Assembly: GCA_008704415.1 (NCBI GenBank)
Contig: VXIS01000043.1
Span: forward strand, 124,001-188,000
Source of the DNA: Sphaerosporella brunnea
Taxonomy: Eukaryota > Ascomycota > Pezizomycetes > Pezizales > Pyronemataceae
Reading direction: 5' to 3'
DNA length: 64,000 nt
Of the stretch, positions 56,601-64,000 are shown piece after piece. How positions within the stretch are numbered: position 1 is the first letter of the stretch; the number at the start of each line of letters is the position of its first letter. The translations under genes were made by a program, and so were the position numbers. The notes below the pieces were generated by a model that was given only the letters and a program-made list of their open reading frames with translations, searched no databases and was not told the origin of the DNA.

Positions 56601-58734
56601 ACCTCTCTCTCGCTCAGGGCCCACTTCGTTCGAGATGGCCCAGCGTTTCCGGTATGTTGCATAGATCAAGCACCTATCAAATATCCATCCAATTTTCGCA
56701 GATCCTATCCCGGATGCTAACGGGTTCCTGAGCAAGGCATATAGATCTCCATATGACGCCCCTTCTACACGTAACGATGCAGCCCTACGGCCAGTCTTAT
56801 CTTTTGTCTCTACGAGATAACCACTCGGAATCTAATCGTTACAGATACATTGGATTCTTGCATTTAAGAACTGAGTTCCTGCTTCGGCCGTCGTAGAGAC
56901 TGACTGCTTCCGGCCGAACTCTGGATACGGATTTGTTCTGCGAATCTTGGGGCACTTTTTTCACGGAAGGAAACATTTTCTGGAACCGGGTTTGGCCCAC
57001 TCGACTGGCCTGGACGCAGATACTGCGCTGCCCAAGTCGGCGACGCACAGAGATCACTCGGTCGACAGATTTCGAAAAGCACGGACCACATATGATGACA
57101 TACCCGTCCGGAACGCGAATACACGAACGATAAGTTGCCGAATCTCCGCGTTCATACGATTGCCAATATTTACTTCACATCGAAGAACACGCGTTTGCTC
57201 AACTTGACCACATTTTGCGGGCAAGTTTTCGTGCCCCACGTCTGCCGAATATCGGGGTCTCGTGCCAGATAGGTTGGAACAACGATGACACAAGCTTAAC
57301 ACTCATATCTTTCTCGAGCTTAAGACGATACAAGCGCACTACCAGTACCTGGACATAAGCTTCCGTGGCAGCGGTTTATCGGGAGGGGAAGCTTGAAGTG
57401 GTAGTCGGCGAGGCTGGAATTCAATATTCTTGACAAAGAGAAACATGGGAGGATGGCCCTAAGCGGCTGCGCCGGCATGAAATCGGTGGTAGTGGAATAG
57501 GGTTTCAGATGGGTCGAAATTTATCCGTCACACGTGTCATGGTGTCGCCCTCATCGCGTGCCGGGCAATGGATTCGGTGATGCGGTTCAGGATGAGAGAC
57601 GGAACACGAGGTGGCTTTCAGTGATTGATTGGGAGCACGGAAAAGCTTTTCCAGAGCGCGATCGCAGACGATGTTGGATGATTTGGAGACATAGGTGCTC
57701 AGCGCTCACACACATTATTTTATCTGGGCGTTTCTCCAGGACGGCGACCTGCAATGGCGCAAAGAGCATCTAAACATCAAAGCGTGGGTGTGGCGTCGAT
57801 ATTGACGTCGTCCGCCCAACATCCTGGTTATGACCCGCAGCGGCGATTAAGGATTGCGGAGATGCAGGCGGGGGGGGGGGGGTCTTGGAGGGGTACATCG
57901 CACGGAGGCGGGGTCTGGACATCGCGCTCCCTTCGTTTTTCGCTAGGGGCCCTTATCGTCGCGCGCTGAGTGGTCGGCGTGCTGGGCACCAAACAGGATT
58001 GGCTAACCTGGCGGCTGATTAAGCCGGCGCTTGGCCGCATCGAGGTTTATTTTACGTTTTTTGCGCCGCGGAGGAGCAGGCGGTGGCAGCGGGAGCAAAG
58101 CGTGTGCAACCCGAAAACTCCCGTGCGTTGCTGCTGTCGCCTCCCCCACCAAGCGACTCCGCGACGATATGCGGGCAGCGCGTGTGCGAAAGGTATATGC
58201 CGCGCGCTTTTGACGTATCGCCGTTGCACAGAAAACACTGCGTGATATCTAGTGACATGCATAACGCGGCTTCAAATATGTGTGCTGCGAAGGAACACCC
58301 CACAAGTCACCTCCACGTCCGATGTCCCCAAGATCGTAGACGCAAAGCAAGCAACCCCATCATCACAGCCCAAAAAATCATGGTCTCGCTAGATGCTCGC
58401 CCCCCTCCGGGGTTTACTAGGGTCTGTCGGGCACACTATCTTTCCCCTTCGTGGACCGGAAGATCAAGGGAAACACTACGTTGCTAGCTTGGATAATGCC
58501 TTTACCTCATGGCTCCGTGGAAAAGTAGTAGAGCGCCCAGCGCTGAGATCCCACTGAGATCCGCAACCCTTTAAAGAGACCCTCTCTCCCCTCGCACCAC
58601 GGCTTTCAATCTCGTCCTTCAATCAAGGTTGCGTCATTCACCCGATTCCGACCACCACCTCGAGCTTATACAGTCGACTTCGACAAGCCCTTTTTACCTA
58701 CCTACCAACCTTCCAGAGCAACATACCCATCACC
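53601..58734. other. Gene-poor stretch of 5.1 kb with decayed repeats; gdhA promoter at its right end
   Basis: No host gene is recognised. A ~100-bp dispersed repeat occurs twice (from about 54603 and 55551). tRNA-like box A/B words lie on the minus strand near 54188-54199 and 55672-55730. A 13-nt G run is at 57870-57882. The last 300 bp are the promoter and leader of the NADP-GDH gene, with an AGATAG word (minus strand, 58441-58436) that could bind a GATA-type nitrogen regulator. Confidence 0.45.
55551..55730 (-). repeat. SINE-like repeat with tRNA-related head
   Basis: On the minus strand a box-A-like TTTAGCACTCGG and, some 35 nt on, a box-B-like CGTTCGTATCC are followed by a body ending ACTGCGCCTCACAAG. 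The body resembles a second sequence whose plus strand starts near 54603 (CTTGTGAGGCGCAGTCAC). A tRNA-derived SINE or decayed tRNA is the simplest reading; only two copies are visible here. Confidence 0.35.
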
Positions 58735-60277
<1,543 letters not shown>

Positions 60278-60730
60278 ACGGCTCCACCACCCTGTCGGTG
60301 GAGGAGTTTTTTTTTTGTACATATCTTAATTTCTCAACGACTCCCTTTTTTTTTTTTTTTTATGGGTTTTGCGGGGCAAAAATGGGTTGGGGTATTCGCG
60401 GTGTTAAACTGGAATGGTTGGAATTGGAATTGGAATTGGAATATGGGATCTTCATGGCTTTTTTTTATCTGCGTCTGTTTTTTATTTTATCTACTTCTAT
60501 GATCATGGATATATTCGCAGGGAAATGAATGCAAAAAAAAAAGATTTGTTGCAAAGTGAGGTCATTTTGTAGTTCTCTCTTCCGACGACCTCCCCGCCTA
60601 CGCTTTATCTATCTAATCTATCTCGGAGATTTTTTTCGTGGGCGTGGGCGCTATGTAGGCTTGGGGCAAGGACGGAGGCTAGGGGTGAAGGATTAGGATG
60701 GATCAATAGCCGAGACAGCCGCGGAAGCGC

Positions 60731-60765
<35 letters not shown>

Positions 60766-62237
60766 AGATCTTGGGTGATCTTAGGTCGCCTCTGCGACGA
60801 TTTGGGTCGCTGGTGTTGGAGAAGGAGTGGCTGAGGGTTGATCATGAGGTTGCGGGGGGGGGGGGGAATTGTTGATACTTGTGCCGAGGGGGGTCGGCAA
60901 CAAAGATTGCTGTCTGTCTTTGTACGCTTGCTGTATTGAACTATCTATCTAACATGTCCCGGTGAGTCGGTGACAGTTGGAGTCTCACCCGGCAAATAGG
61001 TTGCTTGTATCCTCAGGCCTTTTTCCAGCATAGGTTGGTTGACAACGTTTGAGAGAACATGCTGGGGTTCTTGGATTTAAGGTATCGTGAAGTTGCATTC
61101 TGCATTACGGCGTATTGGGGGGGGGGGGGGGAGGGGGCTTTGTATGTGAGAGCGGGCGGCGCCGGCGTCAGTTCACTGCCCTACAACCCTGGAAGATCCA
61201 GATGGAGCGCGCGTTTTGGTGCAGAAACTAGCGAGGAGGCGGTAAGTCGAATACCGGAGCAGTTAAGAGCGTTGAAGTCGCATTTGGAAGCTTCCAGGCA
61301 ACGGCTCACACACACACACATACATGCACACACATACTCTCTCTCTGCCCTAGCGCTCCCATTCGTTTTGAAAAGCGGAAGCAAGGCGCTGTCCTACGCC
61401 ATGCGCACCTCGTTGGGGCCAGGTTGAAGAAAAGCAGGTGTTGGTTGTTGGGAGTTGAGGAGGAGTTGGTGGAGTTCGGGGGGGGGGGGGGGGAGTTCCT
61501 TGGTCGCGCTTCGTGGTTTCAAGGTCCCCGACACCCACCCGCCTATAGCACTAAGATATTTGGCTTTTCTCGGGGTGAATTTTCTTTCGGGGGCCCGGTG
61601 CATTTGCCTACATGGTTCTGACAAGCCAGATCATAAAGGCGGTGGAGGCACCTCAACCTCGATCGCCGAAGGGCTGTCAAAAGGTACCATCAGGCAGAGA
61701 CTATCTTTATGGCACTTGTGGAGCTTGGATTAAATGGTTTGCACACAGTAGAAAACCTTTGTTCCGCCATAAGAGGGGCTATAAACTGGAGCTCGCTTGA
61801 GTGTGGGCCGTTAGTTTGATTTTAGCATTTAATTCGGTGGTGGAAAAGTATCACGCATTTGAAAATTGTATTCCTTCGTGTGTAATAGCTTCTGGCTGTG
61901 AAGATCGCCACTGCAAAAATGTAACCACACCACCATTGAAACTACAGCAGCTCAGCGTTACAAACCAACTTCCCCCTGCCCCGATCGTGTCATCCATAAG
62001 CTAGAAGTAACCACCGGATTAAGCAGGCCATAGCCGCATCCGCACTGTCCAGATAGCGATCGAGATGGCGATTTCATGGAGTTGCCAGTGGTTCCGTAGT
62101 ACTACTACTAGTCGTCATTTGTCGTGTAAGGAAGTTCCAGCACACGGAAGGTCCCCACTTAGTCACTCGGTCCCTCTCCCGCATCGGCCCAGGCTGAGCT
62201 GCGCGGTCCCAACACCTAGGCCTCAACAAGGTGATAT
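60278..62237. other. Intergenic region rich in simple sequence
   Basis: The 3' UTR of gdhA has poly-T runs and four GGAATT units (about 60427-60452). Further on lie a CTG/TGC run (60732-60763), G runs of 13 (60854-60866), 15 (61117-61131) and 16 (61478-61493), and a CA/CT-rich patch at 61308-61345. No supported gene. Confidence 0.5.
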
Positions 62238-62960
62238 GAAGCTGAGCTCTTCGGCATTGCTGCCGGGCTAGAGCTTGCTCTACGCAACCTGCTAAGTGAC
62301 AAGGGGACCGTCCGCCTCTGTACCGACGCCCAGTCAGCTACGCCAGCGCCGGGACGGCAAGCCAAGCTCAGGGCAATGGCTACTCCCGAGGATAGGTCCC
62401 AGGAAACGAGATGGCGGACGCTCTGGCTAAGGAAGCAGCATACGACGGCGGCCGCGCCCTACCACGCCACGATGCCAGAATGATAACCCTTGCTCACATG
62501 CCCAGACGTACCACGGAAGCCAGATCCTCTGAAAGGGAAGCCTGGGTGGAAAACCATTGCAAGCCCAAGGGCTACTTCCGCCACCGGAGAAGGCCCGATC
62601 CAACAGCCTACAATTCCAGAAAGGCCCTTGCAGCACGATTCTTCCAGTTCAGGCTTGGCAAGGCCCCGAAGGCCCCGGATATACCTGCACAAGACCGGAC
62701 GCCCCGACGACAAGTGCTGGCTCTGTACGAAGAGGTCAGTCCGAACAAGGGAGCACCTGTTTAAGTTCTGCGTATGGTGGCGGAAAGAGAGCAAGCAGTG
62801 CTGTGGAAAGAAGTGGCATCGGCCACTGAGGGGGAGCACAAGAGACGGAGGATGAATACCTGCATTAAGGCCCTGTTGTCCGATGGACGCTGTACGAAAG
62901 CGGTGACGGCTTTCCTGGGCAGAAAGTTGGACTGTGGCCATCTGAGGCCTAAACTGCTTC
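62238..62960 (+). pseudogene. Decayed LINE ORF2 3' end (RNase H and CCHC knuckle), second copy
   Basis: Related to the LINE fragment at 11945 but strongly diverged. Segments in three frames read EAELFGIAAGLELALRNLL.., VPGNEMADALAKEAAYDGG, NSRKALAARFFQFRLGKAPK, the knuckle CWLCTKRSVRTREHLFKFC (same C-x2-C-x9-H-x4-C spacing) and LLSDGRCTKAVTAFLGRKL. An internal deletion removed the third RNase H region and at least three frameshifts are present. It ends about 60 bp before copy 2 of the microgene element. Confidence 0.75.
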
Positions 62961-63018
62961 TTGATCCTGTTTCTTCTTTCATATGTTCGGTCACGAATCT
63001 CTGGTTTTATTGTAACTT

Positions 63019-63624
63019 TTATACAGACTTGGAGGCGTTGAAACACGGAGGATAAAGTATTTCCAGATAAACTACCATTCGAGGGCGGCTAGCTAGAAAA
63101 GATGAGAACGAGCTTCGTTGGCTCCGTGTTTTTCCATTCACCTACATTCTAGTAGATATTCACTAATTTAACAGCCTGACAGATAGCCTAAAAGCACTAC
63201 TTAGCGACAACTCATACTTATTCAGATCATAGCATAACAGCACAAATCAGCGACAACTCAAATACTTATTCAGATCATAGCACAAAAGCACAAATCAGCG
63301 ACAACTGAATACTTATTCCGATAAAATGCCTTTCATCCTTGGAAAAAAGCACGCCTGGCAGGGCCCCACTTCAACAAGATGGACCTGTGAAGATTGCGGC
63401 TGGCACATCAACGAGAACAAGAACGACGACCCAGCGGAGAAGTGGGTCTGTGCGGTCTGTGGCGCTCACTTTTAGTGGGTTGCGGGACGAATTTTTTGTG
63501 GGCTTGGGCTGAGTACATAGTCCTTTTATTTTCAATAATTACTTTTTTTTATAGCGCCTTTAAAAGAATTTCCTGGTGCCTTTTCTTGAGTTAGATGGTT
63601 TACCTATGATTTTATTGTTTAAAC
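63019..63624 (+). repeat. ~600-bp dispersed element, copy 2
   Basis: Inverted counterpart of 47343-47938. Upstream of the ORF it has three tandem units of about 50 bp (63195-63313, core ATCAGCGACAACT...TACTTATTCAGATCATAGC) where copy 1 has two. Copy 1 in turn has a duplicated 27-bp word (CCTAGTAGATATTC..) absent here. The downstream part shares the CTTTTCTTGAGTTAGATGGT stretch. Confidence 0.85.
63326..63475 (+). CDS. 49-residue Cys4 zinc-ribbon-like microprotein, copy 2
   Basis: An intact ORF from ATG to TAG coding for exactly the same 49 residues as copy 1 (47485-47634): C-x2-C at 21-24 and C-x2-C at 42-45, a Lys-rich N-terminus and an Asn/Asp-rich spacer. Three synonymous third-position differences separate the two copies. 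It sits directly downstream of a decayed LINE end. Too short for routine gene callers; reading-frame preservation between diverging flanks is the main evidence that it is real. Confidence 0.72.
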   Translation: MPFILGKKHAWQGPTSTRWTCEDCGWHINENKNDDPAEKWVCAVCGAHF

Positions 63625-64000
63625 GGCAAACCTCTATTACGCCATCGTTTTTGAAACTATACTCTAACCTGCCATCGAGGTCCCCTTTCCTCCAAAATGC
63701 CATCGGTCGAAAAAAAAAGTAAAAAAAAAATGAAATGAAACGAAAATGCCCCTAACACTGACGCTACCTCCACTCCCCCCCCCCCAAAAAAAAAATGCAG
63801 CCCACAAAAGTAGTTTTAGATTTTGCATTGTCTATAGAACTATGCCCTGCAAAGTCTGCCACATCATGCGTGGCCTCCGACTAAAGGTACCTGCACAATC
63901 TCTTTGCAGGTGCGGCAAAGCAGCGGTTGGAACTCTGTGGATGATGCATAGCATCGTTTGGTTGAACGGGGCAGTGATTCTGCAGGCTCAGCAACTACGT
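63625..64000. other. Window end: simple sequence and an open frame reaching the edge
   Basis: A/C homopolymers lie at 63704-63804. From the ATG at 63842 a frame stays open for 53 codons to the window end and begins MPCKVCHIMRG, with a later LCRCGK, so it has a Cys-pair pattern. It may be the start of another small Cys-rich gene or chance; the sequence beyond the window is needed. Confidence 0.3.

Noticed and set aside
58436..58500. Firm assignment of GATA-factor sites in the gdhA promoter
   Set aside because: One HGATAR match and one weak GATA word; such short words occur by chance, so it was mentioned only as possible.
60732..60763. Coding poly-Leu/Ala/Cys tract
   Set aside because: CTG/TGC microsatellite in an intergenic region with no supporting frame.

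Overview
The window is nuclear DNA of a filamentous ascomycete (Pezizomycotina). The genes carry many short introns (about 47-80 nt) with GT..AG ends and CTAAC/CTGAC-type branch sites, both clear tRNAs have introns, and the gene set is typical of filamentous fungi: GH72 cell-wall glucanosyltransferase, RTA1-domain protein, fungal BTB-like proteins, Rqc1, Alg11, Mlh3 and NADP-GDH. The intron-rich amino-acid transporter (nine introns) points weakly to an early-diverging class such as Pezizomycetes; that is an inference.

Left part (1-32.5 kb), gene-rich: a partial FAD oxidoreductase, a CRAL-TRIO/RhoGAP protein, a GPI-anchored GH72 enzyme and a SNF2 translocase. A transposon cluster follows at 11.9-14.6 kb: a 5'-truncated LINE with a 17-bp target-site duplication, a decayed DDE transposase and a 437-bp MITE. 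Next come a large unrecognised six-exon gene with a foldback element in one intron, ALG11, an AAAP amino-acid transporter, RQC1/TCF25 and MLH3.

Middle (33-47 kb): two BTB-type paralogues (one intact, one frame-disrupted); a head-to-head pair encoding a TIM-barrel enzyme and a UPF0261 protein, the two halves of the plant Tm-1 protein; an RTA1 membrane protein; two related foldback MITEs; tRNA-Lys(UUU) and tRNA-Ala(UGC), both with introns; and a decayed unrecognised ORF.

Right part (47-64 kb), gene-poor: two inverted copies of a ~600-bp element, 15 kb apart, each holding an intact 49-codon Cys4 microgene. The two copies of that ORF differ only by three synonymous changes. Between them lie a conserved fungal protein of unknown function, NADP-glutamate dehydrogenase and a second decayed LINE 3' end. 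Two stretches of about 5 kb hold no gene I can support.

Exon boundaries were read by eye from splice signals, reading frame and family conservation. All frame sums are divisible by three, but no transcript was available.
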